A stretch of DNA of 64,000 nt from Streptomyces sp. NBC_00162 (GTDB lineage Bacteria > Actinomycetota > Actinomycetes > Streptomycetales > Streptomycetaceae), in assembly GCF_024611995.1 (NCBI RefSeq), contig NZ_CP102509.1:7812001-7876000 (forward strand), written 5' to 3'. The translations under genes were made by a program, and so were the position numbers. Numbering within the stretch: position 1 is the first letter of the stretch; each line of letters opens with the position of its first letter. Below the pieces are notes generated by a model. The model was given only the letters and a program-made list of their open reading frames with translations, did no database searches and was not told the origin of the DNA. Shown here in pieces: positions 26,632 through 34,485 of the stretch.

Positions 26632-28500
26632 TCAGGTCTGCTTCGTCCAGCGCTGGGACGCCTGCCCACCGCAGGTGTTCGTCACCAGGCCGCTGGCCAT
26701 GCCCAGGTCGAGGCAGCCGCCGCTGTAGTCGTTCCGCAGGCTGCCGTCCGACCCCGTACGCCACAGGAGGCTCGTGCCCGAGGAGCAGTCGCCGACGAAG
26801 ACGGCCTGGCCGAGCATATTGGCGTACAGGCACCCGCCGGTCTGCTTGTTGACGAGCTTGAAACTGCCGTCGGACCTGCTCTGTACGGTCCACCGGGCGG
26901 TCGAGTCCGAGCAGTCACCGTGGTCCGAAGAGCCGTAGACCTGGGTGATGCACTCGCCGTTGTTGCCGTTGCGGTAGCGGTAGGTGCCGGAAGCGGGGGG
27001 CGCCGGCGCCGTGGGGGCCGTGGACGTCCCGCCTCCGGAGGGGCGCGGGCTGCCGGCGCCGCCCGCGTTGGCGGAGCTTCCCGGGCCTCCCGAGCCGGTC
27101 TGGGTACCGCCGTTGCCGCTCCCGCCGCCGGGGCCGGGCCCGGCAGCAGCGCCCCCCGCGCCCGCGGCCGGGGGGCCGGCCGTCCCGCCCTGTCCCTGGT
27201 CCTTGCCGTCCCCCGAGGCCTGCTCCTGGCCCGGGGAAGGTCCGGGTGACGCCGCGCCCGACGGGCTGCCGCCCGCCGTCGACGCCGTAGGGTCGGCGGG
27301 CGCCGAGACCGGCGCGCTCGGAGTTCCCTGTGCGCCGGTCCGCGGCGAGGACGCGTACGGGAGGTTCTGGATGGCGAGCGTCGTACCGCCCGCGACCACG
27401 ACGACGGGGACGACGGCGAGCAGGGCGCGGGTTCGGCGGCGGCGTTCGGGCCGCTCCCGCCGCTCGGGCCGTTCGGCCGGCTCGGGACGTTCCGGACGGG
27501 CCTCGGCCGCGGGTTCCGGGCCGGGGCCCTCCTCCGGTTCCGGCTTCGTGCCCGTGAGCGGGAGCGTCGGTTCGTCGATCTCCTGCACGTTCGCGGCGAA
27601 GGCGGCCCGCTCGGTCAGGCGCTCGGTGACGGCCGCCGGCCACAGCGGTGTGCCGAACGGGCCGTGCCGGGCAGCGCGTTCGAGGAGTTCGGCGGCGGTG
27701 GGCCGGCCCTCGGGGTCCTTGTCGAGGCAGGCCGCGACGAGTTCGGCGAGTTCCGGTTCCAGCTCCCGCAACGGCCCCAGGTCGGGCTCTTCGTGGACGA
27801 TGCGGTACAGCACGCCGTGCCCCGACTCGTCGCCGAAGGGCGGCTGGCCGCACGCCGCGTACGCGAGCACCGAGCCCAGCGCGAACACGTCGGTGGCGCC
27901 GCTCAACCGCCGTTTCCCCGAAGCCTGTTCGGGCGCCATGTAGGCGGGGGTGCCCACGACCATGCCGGTCCTGGTCAGCTGGCTCTGTTCGGCCGCCCGG
28001 GCGACGCCGAAGTCGATGAGGGTGAGACCGTCGAGGGTCAGCATGACATTGGACGGCTTGAGGTCCCGGTGCACCATGTCCAGCCCGTGCACCGCCGCCA
28101 GACCCGCCGCCGCCTCCCGCAGCAGCAACCACAGCGCGTGTGCGGGCAGCGGGCCGCCGTGCAGGCCGATGGCCTCCTTCAGGGTGAGGCCGGGGATGTA
28201 CGCGGTGGCGAACCACGGGGGCCTTGCGGTCCGGTCGCTGGCGAGCAGCGGCGCGGTGGCCTCCGCGGGCAGCCGGGCGAGGTTGTCCAACTCGTGCCCG
28301 AAACGGCGCACGAAGTCCTCGTCCTCGCCGACGACGGAGGCGAGCAGTTGCTTGACGGCGACGTACCGGCCCTCCTGGACCCCGAGGTACACCCGCCCCA
28401 TGCCGCCGGCCCCCAGCCGGCCCGCCAGCGCAATCGACCCGATCCGGGGCGGATCGCCCGCCTCCAGCGGTTCGGCTCCGCTCCCCCTCAGCTCTAACAC
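26632..28500 (-). CDS. Membrane Ser/Thr kinase with extracellular ricin-type lectin domain; TTA second codon
   Basis: 622 residues from GTG 28500; no other start precedes the kinase domain. Kinase motifs: glycine loop GAGGMGRV (30-37), Lys 50 in VAVKQ, HRDLKPSN (Asp 146), DFG (163-165) and the APE-type APEQ. After a charged linker comes one membrane span (LLAVVPVVVVAGG, about 355-370), a long Gly/Pro/Ser stalk, and a C-terminal beta-trefoil with QxW-like repeats ending SQRWTKQT. The lectin outside and kinase inside suggest sensing of glycans or cell-wall sugar. The second codon is TTA (28495-28497), so translation should depend on the bldA tRNA. Confidence 0.9.
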   Translation of the reverse strand: MLELRGSGAEPLEAGDPPRIGSIALAGRLGAGGMGRVYLGVQEGRYVAVKQLLASVVGEDEDFVRRFGHELDNLARLPAEATAPLLASDRTARPPWFATAYIPGLTLKEAIGLHGGPLPAHALWLLLREAAAGLAAVHGLDMVHRDLKPSNVMLTLDGLTLIDFGVARAAEQSQLTRTGMVVGTPAYMAPEQASGKRRLSGATDVFALGSVLAYAACGQPPFGDESGHGVLYRIVHEEPDLGPLRELEPELAELVAACLDKDPEGRPTAAELLERAARHGPFGTPLWPAAVTERLTERAAFAANVQEIDEPTLPLTGTKPEPEEGPGPEPAAEARPERPEPAERPERRERPERRRRTRALLAVVPVVVVAGGTTLAIQNLPYASSPRTGAQGTPSAPVSAPADPTASTAGGSPSGAASPGPSPGQEQASGDGKDQGQGGTAGPPAAGAGGAAAGPGPGGGSGNGGTQTGSGGPGSSANAGGAGSPRPSGGGTSTAPTAPAPPASGTYRYRNGNNGECITQVYGSSDHGDCSDSTARWTVQSRSDGSFKLVNKQTGGCLYANMLGQAVFVGDCSSGTSLLWRTGSDGSLRNDYSGGCLDLGMASGLVTNTCGGQASQRWTKQT

Positions 28501-28510
28501 GTCAGCCCCG

Positions 28511-28534
28511 CTAGAAATTGGAATCAGTTTCTAG
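28511..28534. promoter_or_regulatory. Inverted repeat upstream of kinase-lectin gene
   Basis: CTAGAAA and TTTCTAG arms are separated by 10 bases, 11 bp before the GTG start, in a short AT-rich patch. A regulator site is plausible; none is assigned. Confidence 0.4.
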
Positions 28535-28555
28535 AAATAAATCTACCTGATGAGC

Positions 28556-28578
28556 CACCTCGGCAACACGCCGAGGTG
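28556..28578 (-). terminator. Terminator of M20 peptidase gene
   Basis: 9-bp arms CACCTCGGC/GCCGAGGTG with an AACAC loop lie just past the stop of the minus-strand peptidase gene. Confidence 0.6.
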
Positions 28579-28587
28579 CGGGCGGAC

Positions 28588-29688
28588 TTACCGGTGCCGG
28601 ATCGCCTTCACCAGTCCCGCGACGAGGTTCGCCCGCTCGGTCATCGCCTCGACCACCAGGTACTCGTGGTCCGCGTGGGCGCCGCCCCCGACCGCTCCGA
28701 GGCCGTCGAGCGTGGGCACCCCCAGCGCGGCCGTGAAGTTGCCGTCGCTGCCGCCGCCGACCGCCTTGCCCTCGAGGCCGGGAAGCAGCTGCTGCGCCAC
28801 GGCGAAGAGTTCGGCCGCCGCCGATTCGGGCATCGGGGGCCGGCTGACGGCTCCCTCCACCGCGATCCGCGCCTCGTCGAGATGCGGAGCCAGTGCGGCG
28901 AACGCGGATTCGATGCGTTCCGTCTCGTGGGCCGACTCGACCCGTACGTCGACGACGACGGTCGCCTCGGCGGGGACGACGTTGTCCAGGGTTCCCGCGG
29001 ACGCGACGGTCGGGGTGACGGTCGTGCCGATTTCCGGTCGCCCGAGCGCCGCGATGTCCAGTACCTGGTGCGCTGCTTCGATCAGGGCGTTGACCCCGGC
29101 CGTGGGCTCCAGGCCCGCGTGCGACGCCCGGCCCGCGATGGAGACCTGGAACGTGCCGCAGCCCTTGCGGCCGGTCTTCAGGGCTCCGCCGTCAGCGGCG
29201 CCCTCGAGCACGAGTACCGCGCCGCAGGCAAGGGCTCGTTCCTCGAGGAGAGCTCGGGAGGAGCGGGAGCCGACCTCCTCGTCGGCGGTCATCAGAATCT
29301 CGACGCCCGACCGGTCTTCGAGCGTCGCCAGGCCGTGAACGGCCTGGACCAGACCGCCGAGCATGTCGAAGACCCCGGGGCCGGTCACGTGCCCGTCCTC
29401 GACCAGGAACGGGCGGCGTTCAAGGGTGCCGAGCGGGAAGACCGTGTCGTGGTGACCGAGGATCAGCACCTTGGGATCGCCGCCCCCCGACCAGTGCACG
29501 TGCGGTCCGGCTTCGCTCTCGACGAGGACGGCCTGCCCGCCGAGGCGGCTCTCGATGACCGCGGCGACCACCTTGGCCGATGCCGTCAAGGCGCCGAGAT
29601 CGCGCGATGGGGACTCGGTCTCGACGAGTGTCCTGAGGTCCTCGATCATCGCGTCAACGCTCACGTGGGCGGTCTTGTGCATCGTCAT
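28588..29688 (-). CDS. M20 family metallopeptidase (carboxypeptidase G2-like)
   Basis: 366 residues from ATG 29688; upstream codons of the open frame have no better start. Metal ligands are visible: GHHDTVFP (His and Asp), the catalytic Glu pair in ADEEVGS, and HADHEY near the C terminus. The bridging segment GVFDMLGG has Leu where many relatives have Lys. The middle lid domain is present (FQVSIAGRASHAGLEP). It should hydrolyse an amide or peptide bond with two zinc ions in the cytosol; a substrate such as an N-acyl amino acid or folate-like glutamate cannot be chosen. It is divergent from the XRE operon. Confidence 0.9.
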   Translation of the reverse strand: MTMHKTAHVSVDAMIEDLRTLVETESPSRDLGALTASAKVVAAVIESRLGGQAVLVESEAGPHVHWSGGGDPKVLILGHHDTVFPLGTLERRPFLVEDGHVTGPGVFDMLGGLVQAVHGLATLEDRSGVEILMTADEEVGSRSSRALLEERALACGAVLVLEGAADGGALKTGRKGCGTFQVSIAGRASHAGLEPTAGVNALIEAAHQVLDIAALGRPEIGTTVTPTVASAGTLDNVVPAEATVVVDVRVESAHETERIESAFAALAPHLDEARIAVEGAVSRPPMPESAAAELFAVAQQLLPGLEGKAVGGGSDGNFTAALGVPTLDGLGAVGGGAHADHEYLVVEAMTERANLVAGLVKAIRHR

Positions 29689-29731
29689 GTCGCACAGGTT
29701 AGTGGTCGCCCGACCTCGAGGTAAAGAATCC

Positions 29732-29783
29732 TTGACATGATGTCGAGACTGCTTGACACTCCGAGTGTCTGGTTTTCTTGACA
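29732..29783 (+). promoter_or_regulatory. Operator/promoter region with three TTGACA boxes and two dyads
   Basis: TTGACA occurs at 29732, 29753 and 29778. The first overlaps GACAT-G-ATGTC, the second overlaps GACACT-CCG-AGTGTC. The dyads lie between the M20 gene and the XRE operon and could be sites for the XRE protein at 30229. Confidence 0.5.
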
Positions 29784-29803
29784 TGGGGGAGTGGGAGCGG
29801 GAA

Positions 29804-30232
29804 GTGACAGTCGAGGAGAAACGTGCCTGGAGCATGCTGGTGGTCGCGGTCGCGTCGTACGCCGCGTACCTGTGGGTGGTACTGAGCCGCCCCGCGGCGG
29901 TGCCGCTGACCCGGGCGCCTTACGTGGAAGCCCTGTTGTGGAGCGTCGGCCTGGCGATCGCCGCCTCGATCGCCGCCCACATCGTGATCGCCGCCTTCTC
30001 GCAGCGGGAGGCGAACGTCAAGGACCAGCGTGACCGCGAGATCCACCGCTTCGGTGAGTACGTGGGACAGTCGCTGGTCGTGATCGGCGCGGTGGCCGGC
30101 CTGGTCCTGGCGATGGCCGAGGCCGCTCCGTTCTGGATCGCCAATTGCATCTACCTGGCCTTCGTCCTGTCGTCGGTGCTCGGCTCGGCGGTCAAGGTCA
30201 TCTCCTACCGGTTCGGTTTCCACCCGTGGTGA
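29804..30232 (+). CDS. Small four-span membrane protein coupled to XRE regulator
   Basis: 142 residues from GTG 29804, with GGGAG and CGGGAA upstream; ATG 29783 is in frame but lies on a TTGACA box. Four membrane spans are visible: WSMLVVAVASYAAYLWVVL, ALLWSVGLAIAASIAAHIVIA, YVGQSLVVIGAVAGLVLAM and FWIANCIYLAFVLSSVLGSA. A charged loop EANVKDQRDREIHRFGEY joins the second and third. The end overlaps the regulator start (GTGA). Such membrane protein/XRE pairs are common; here the membrane protein may sequester or tune the regulator, but this is unproven. Confidence 0.82.
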   Translation: MTVEEKRAWSMLVVAVASYAAYLWVVLSRPAAVPLTRAPYVEALLWSVGLAIAASIAAHIVIAAFSQREANVKDQRDREIHRFGEYVGQSLVVIGAVAGLVLAMAEAAPFWIANCIYLAFVLSSVLGSAVKVISYRFGFHPW

Positions 30233-30486
30233 AGGCGACGAGGGTCACCAACACCATCAGGGCCCAGCGCTTCGCCCACGGCGAGATGACCCAGGCCGAG
30301 CTCGCCCGCCGCATCGGAGTGAGCCGGCAGACCGTCATCGCCATCGAACAGGGCCGCTACTCGCCGTCGCTGGAGATGGCCTTCCAGATCGCCCGGGTGT
30401 TCGGCGTTCCCCTCGACAGCGTCTTCCAGTACTCGGCCCAACCGGGCAGCTCGGACCACACCGGCACAGAGGGAGACACCTCATGA
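30229..30486 (+). CDS. XRE family helix-turn-helix regulator
   Basis: 85 residues from GTG 30229. A Cro/CI helix-turn-helix fills residues 8-66: MTQAELARRIGVSRQTVIAIEQGRYSPSLEMAFQIARVFGVPLDSVF. The short length and the ending match the YozG/YgzD-type stand-alone regulators. It overlaps the membrane protein upstream and the oxidoreductase downstream by 4 bp each, so all three are one transcript. It probably controls this operon through the dyads at 29732-29783. Confidence 0.92.
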   Translation: MKATRVTNTIRAQRFAHGEMTQAELARRIGVSRQTVIAIEQGRYSPSLEMAFQIARVFGVPLDSVFQYSAQPGSSDHTGTEGDTS

Positions 30487-31454
30487 GAGCCATCGTCCAC
30501 GACGTCTACGGAACACCCGACGTCCTGCGCCTCGACGAGATCGACCAGCCCGTGCCCGGCCGGGGCGAGGTGCTGCTGCGCGTAGGGGCGGCCGGCGTCG
30601 ACCAGGGCGTCTGGCACCTGATGGCGGGCATGCCCTACGCGATCCGCGCGGCGGGCTTCGGCCTGCGGGCACCCAAGCAGCGCGTGAGGGGTCTGGACGT
30701 CGCGGGCCGTGTGGAGGCCGTCGGCCCGGACGTCACCCGCTTCCGGCCCGGCGACGAGGTGTACGGCACCTGCACCGGCTCCTTCGCGCAGTACGCGTGC
30801 GCCAAGGAGGAAGAGCTGGCTCCCCGTCCGGCCCGGCTCACGCCCGAACAGGCGGCGGTCGTCACGATCTCCGGGTGCACCGCCCTCCAGGCCCTGCGCG
30901 CCGGCCGGCTGAAGCCCGGCGGGCGGGTCCTGGTGATCGGGGCCTCGGGTGGGGTGGGCACCTACGCCGTACAACTGGCCAAGGCCCTGGGGGCCGCTCA
31001 CGTCACCGGGGTGTGCAGCGCCTCCAAGGCGGACCTGGTCCGCTCCCTCGGCGCCGACGAGGTCGTCGACTACGCCCGCGAGGACCCCACCGACGGCGTC
31101 CACCGCTACGATCTCGTCCTCGACATCGCGGGCAACCGACCCCTGCACCGGCTCCGCCGGGCCCTGACCCCGCGCGGGACCCTGGTCATGGTCGGCGGCG
31201 AGACCGACGGCCGCTGGCTCGGCGGCTACCACCGCCAGTTGTGGGCCCTGCTGCTGTCGCCCTTCGTCCGCCAGCAGTTGCGGGGACTCGCCTCCACCCC
31301 GAACCCCGAGGACCTGCGCGCCCTCGGGGAGTTCATCGAGTCCGGCTCGCTGACCCCGGTCCTCGACCGTACGTACCCGCTGGCCGAAGTCCCCGACGCA
31401 GTACGCCGCCTGAGGTCCGGTCACGCACGGGGCAAGATCGCGATCAGCCTGTGA
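30483..31454 (+). CDS. NAD(P)-dependent quinone oxidoreductase-like MDR enzyme
   Basis: 323 residues from ATG 30483, overlapping the regulator. This is a medium-chain dehydrogenase/reductase: a GroES-like N-terminal domain (VPGRGEVLLRVGAAGVDQGVW, GLDVAGRVEAVGPDVTRFRPGDEVYG) and a Rossmann domain with VIGASGGVGTYAVQLAKALGA. The zinc-binding Cys/His residues of alcohol dehydrogenases are absent, placing it with zinc-free NADPH quinone reductases. It probably reduces quinones or enones in the cytosol. Its 3' end overlaps the convergent LCP gene by 11 bp. Confidence 0.9.
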   Translation: MRAIVHDVYGTPDVLRLDEIDQPVPGRGEVLLRVGAAGVDQGVWHLMAGMPYAIRAAGFGLRAPKQRVRGLDVAGRVEAVGPDVTRFRPGDEVYGTCTGSFAQYACAKEEELAPRPARLTPEQAAVVTISGCTALQALRAGRLKPGGRVLVIGASGGVGTYAVQLAKALGAAHVTGVCSASKADLVRSLGADEVVDYAREDPTDGVHRYDLVLDIAGNRPLHRLRRALTPRGTLVMVGGETDGRWLGGYHRQLWALLLSPFVRQQLRGLASTPNPEDLRALGEFIESGSLTPVLDRTYPLAEVPDAVRRLRSGHARGKIAISL

Positions 31455-32775
31455 CGGGCATTCGTGCGGGCGCTCCGGCGCAGCTGAGGCGGTCGGCGGT
31501 GACGGGGGCGCCGTCGACGGTGTTGCGGTCGTAGGTGACCGTCTTGACCAGGACGGGCCGGGTGGCGACGCTGACGTCGAAGACGTTGTCCAGCTTCGGG
31601 TCGGGCCGCAGGCGGGCGCCGGGCAGGGCGGCCGCGAGGGTTGCGGCGTCCTCCTCCCGCCCGGGGGGATGGCTGATGACCGGCGGACCGGCGGGACGTA
31701 CCGGCGGTGCGGACTGCGTGGCGGTGACGGCGAAGCCGGTCGCGCGCAGGGCCGCGGCCACGGTGTCGTCGTCCACACGGACCGCGATGTTCGCCGGGTT
31801 GCTCGAGACCGGTGTTTCCGGGACGGGCTGGATGCGCGTGTCCCCGGTGATGGAGCGGTCCGCGCCGAGAGCGTCCCACAGCGCCGCGGATCGGGGCTCG
31901 TCCCACACCAGGGTGGAGCCCACGCCGGGTACCCGGTGGTCGAAGAGGCGGATCGGGACGGTCGCGAACTCGGTGCGGTCCGTGCGCAGACGGCCGAGTG
32001 CCCAGCCGATGCGGATCAGGTCGGACAGGCCGGTGCCCTCGCCGGTGCGTACGGACTTCAGCAAGGCCCGGGCGGTGCGCGCCGTGTTGACGGGTCCGTC
32101 CAGGGCGCCCTCGGCGGTGAGGCGGGCCAGGAGGTCGGTGACCACGCGCTGCTGCCGGCGGACGCGGCCGAGGTCTCCGGGCCGCTGGTTGACGTGCCGG
32201 GCCCGGACGTAGCGCAGCGTGTGGTTGCCGTCGGTGCGGTGGACACCCGAGGGGATGTCGAGGCCGGAGTTCTCGTCCTGGAGCGGCCTGTCCGTGCACA
32301 CGGTCGCGCCGCCGAGGTTGTCGACGGCCTGCTCGAAGCCGGTGAAGCCGGTCTCCAGGAAGTGGTCGACGTGCAGGCCGGTCGCCTTCTCGACGGTGCG
32401 CACCGTGAGCGGGCCGCCGCCGATCTTGTACGCGCCGTTGATCTTTCCCCACCGGGCGGGGCCGGTGTCGCCGGCGGGGCGTGCGTACTCGACGTAGGAG
32501 TCACGCGGGATGGACACGACACTCGCGCGGCGCTGGTCCTGCGACAGGTGCACGAGCATCATCACGTCGGTGCAGTTGCACCCCTCGCCGCCCACGTGCA
32601 GCCGGCGTTTCTCGGCGGCGGAGAGGCCGGCGCGGCTGTCGACCCCCACGACGAGGATGTTCGTACCCCGGCCCGGACCCTCCCGGTCGGCCGAGACGGC
32701 CTGCGGGCCCAGGAGGGTGCCGGAGCCGAGGGTTGCCAGCAGGGTGAGAGCAACAGTGAGACGACGCACGCACAT
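31444..32775 (-). CDS. LytR-CpsA-Psr (LCP) family envelope glycopolymer transferase
   Basis: 443 residues; ATG 32775 is chosen although only GGGG precedes it (TTG 32781 and GTG 32769 are options). After a signal peptide or anchor (LTVALTLLATLGSGTLLG) comes the LCP catalytic domain: NILVVGVDSR, SIPRDSYV, KINGAYKIGG, DNLGG and LRYVRARHV with the conserved Arg residues that bind lipid pyrophosphate. A LytR C-terminal domain ends the protein. LCP enzymes move teichoic-acid-like or capsule polymers from lipid carrier to peptidoglycan. A TDVMMLVHLS strand is preceded by GEGCNCTD, an unusual Cys pair for the family. Confidence 0.92.
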   Translation of the reverse strand: MCVRRLTVALTLLATLGSGTLLGPQAVSADREGPGRGTNILVVGVDSRAGLSAAEKRRLHVGGEGCNCTDVMMLVHLSQDQRRASVVSIPRDSYVEYARPAGDTGPARWGKINGAYKIGGGPLTVRTVEKATGLHVDHFLETGFTGFEQAVDNLGGATVCTDRPLQDENSGLDIPSGVHRTDGNHTLRYVRARHVNQRPGDLGRVRRQQRVVTDLLARLTAEGALDGPVNTARTARALLKSVRTGEGTGLSDLIRIGWALGRLRTDRTEFATVPIRLFDHRVPGVGSTLVWDEPRSAALWDALGADRSITGDTRIQPVPETPVSSNPANIAVRVDDDTVAAALRATGFAVTATQSAPPVRPAGPPVISHPPGREEDAATLAAALPGARLRPDPKLDNVFDVSVATRPVLVKTVTYDRNTVDGAPVTADRLSCAGAPARMPVTG

Positions 32776-32910
32776 CCCCAAAATCGTCCGAATCGCTAAC
32801 GAAACGGACAGTAGTGGGTCGATGTGCGAGCGACGGGGCTACGCGCCGGGAGCCGCCGCCTCATTGGCGTAGTGGAAGCGGCGCCCGGCTGCTGGCCGGC
32901 TACTGGCTTG

Positions 32911-34314
32911 CTACTGCCCTGCGCGGCCGCTCGCGAGCGGCCACTCGCGGTTGAGGGTGCCCAGCGGGATGCGGTGCTGGAAGACCGGCGTGCCGAACAG
33001 GGACAGCTCGAAGTGGAGTTGTCCGCTCAGATCGAAGCCGCCGTACAGCGCCCAGGATCCGTTCACCGCGCTCTTGCCGTCGGTGGACGCGGTCGCCTTG
33101 ACCTCGGCCTCGCCGCGCACATAGGGGGCGAAGTCGGCGCTGACGCCGACGGCCCCGTACAGGCCGACGGAAGCCTCGGCGCCGAGAGCGCCCTTGACCC
33201 GCCCGGCGGCGGTGACGCTGGCCTTCACCGGGGAGCTCTGCACGGCCGAGGTGCTGACCGGAGTCCAGCCCTGCCCCGACGCGTAACTGCCGCCGACCCG
33301 GAAGTCGCCCTTGACGTCCTGCTGGACGTCGACGGTGACGCGGCCGTCCGCCTCCACCTGGACGTAACAGGTCAGGTCGAGGTTGACGACGACGGGCACG
33401 GGGCCCACCTGGATGACGGGGGTGCTGTGCAGCTTGGCGAACGGGATCCGCTTGGGCGCGTCGCCGGTGCTCGCGGCGGCGCGGCCTTTGAGCGCCCACT
33501 GGGAGGACCAGTCGCCGCTCATGCCGAGGAAGGCGGACTTCGGGCCGAAGGTGCCGCCCGAGCTGCCGTCGTACGAGAACTCCACCCGGGGGGCGAGCTG
33601 GACGAAGCCGGACACCGAGGCGCCGGCCGAGGCGGGGGCGTCCTTGGCGGTGTCCACCGCGGCGTTCACGTCCAGCCGCAGGGTGCCGAGGGGCAGTGTC
33701 GCGCCCTGGGGCCCGAACCGCGCGCCCTGGCTCTTCGCCCAGGAGAAGGTGACGCCCTTCATCAACGGCTCGACGGTGACCGAGGACGGGTCGACCGGGA
33801 CCTTCCCGTCGGCCTTGTCGTCGTCGAGGACGGAGGCCAGCGTAGTGGCGGCGGTCTTCACCTCGGTGCCGCGGTCGGTCTTTCCGACGACCTCGGTGAC
33901 CTTCGCGAGCAGGCCGTCGGGGGCGCCGGGCGCCGGTGCGCTGGCGATGACGTCGCCCACCGCCACGGGCTTGTCGGGTGCGGGGGAGTGGCTGGGCGAA
34001 CCGGTCGGCTTCTGGGCTGCTGCCGTGGATATGACGGCCCGTCCGCTCGCCTTGTCGTACGAGGCGACCTGGAGCGAGGACTTCTCGGGCCGGCCCTTGC
34101 CGCCGCCGGTGCGGGCCACGGCCGTCGGCGCGGACGATCCCTGCGGCGCGGCGGTCACGTCGAGCTGCTGTGTGCCGTCGGCGGCCGGCGCGGTGGTGGC
34201 GGCGCTTCCCGGTGCGGCCGCGCCGGTGTTGTGTGCGGGCGAGGAGCAGCCGGTGGCGGCAAGCGCCAGGGTGGTCAGGCCGGGGAGCAGGAGGCGTCTG
34301 GCGAGCGTGCGCAC
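32911..34314 (-). CDS. Large lipoprotein of unknown function
   Basis: 467 residues from GTG 34314. The lipobox is TGC in LALAATGCSS, so the protein is membrane-tethered on the outside. A Pro/Ala/Thr-rich stretch is followed by beta-rich sequence with regularly spaced Gly and aromatic residues (VEFSYDGSSGGTFGPKSAFLG, KASVTAAGRVKGALGAEASVG, LYGGFDLSGQLHFELSLFG), possibly a beta sandwich or solenoid. One unpaired Cys lies in LTCYVQV. I do not recognise the family. It stands alone between the LCP and Shedu genes. Confidence 0.85.
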   Translation of the reverse strand: MRTLARRLLLPGLTTLALAATGCSSPAHNTGAAAPGSAATTAPAADGTQQLDVTAAPQGSSAPTAVARTGGGKGRPEKSSLQVASYDKASGRAVISTAAAQKPTGSPSHSPAPDKPVAVGDVIASAPAPGAPDGLLAKVTEVVGKTDRGTEVKTAATTLASVLDDDKADGKVPVDPSSVTVEPLMKGVTFSWAKSQGARFGPQGATLPLGTLRLDVNAAVDTAKDAPASAGASVSGFVQLAPRVEFSYDGSSGGTFGPKSAFLGMSGDWSSQWALKGRAAASTGDAPKRIPFAKLHSTPVIQVGPVPVVVNLDLTCYVQVEADGRVTVDVQQDVKGDFRVGGSYASGQGWTPVSTSAVQSSPVKASVTAAGRVKGALGAEASVGLYGAVGVSADFAPYVRGEAEVKATASTDGKSAVNGSWALYGGFDLSGQLHFELSLFGTPVFQHRIPLGTLNREWPLASGRAGQ

Positions 34315-34348
34315 GGAGATGTGACCTTCGTGTGGGGGAGGGAGGGGG

Positions 34349-34366
34349 CGTTACCCGTAAGTAACG
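34349..34366. promoter_or_regulatory. Palindromes upstream of the lipoprotein gene
   Basis: CGTTAC-N6-GTAACG overlaps TTAC-CC-GTAA, about 35 bp upstream of the GTG on the minus strand. A second dyad, CATCTTG (34403-34409) and CAAGATG (34435-34441), lies further upstream. Either could bind a regulator. Confidence 0.35.
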
Positions 34367-34485
34367 TGAAGGTTGATCATGCCATGGGCGCACTGCGGCA
34401 GTCATCTTGAGATCTGGCCAACTCACTTGAGACACAAGATGGTTGAGGCTTCATTCACGTGGGGTGGCGGCGCGGCGGGGCCGGG

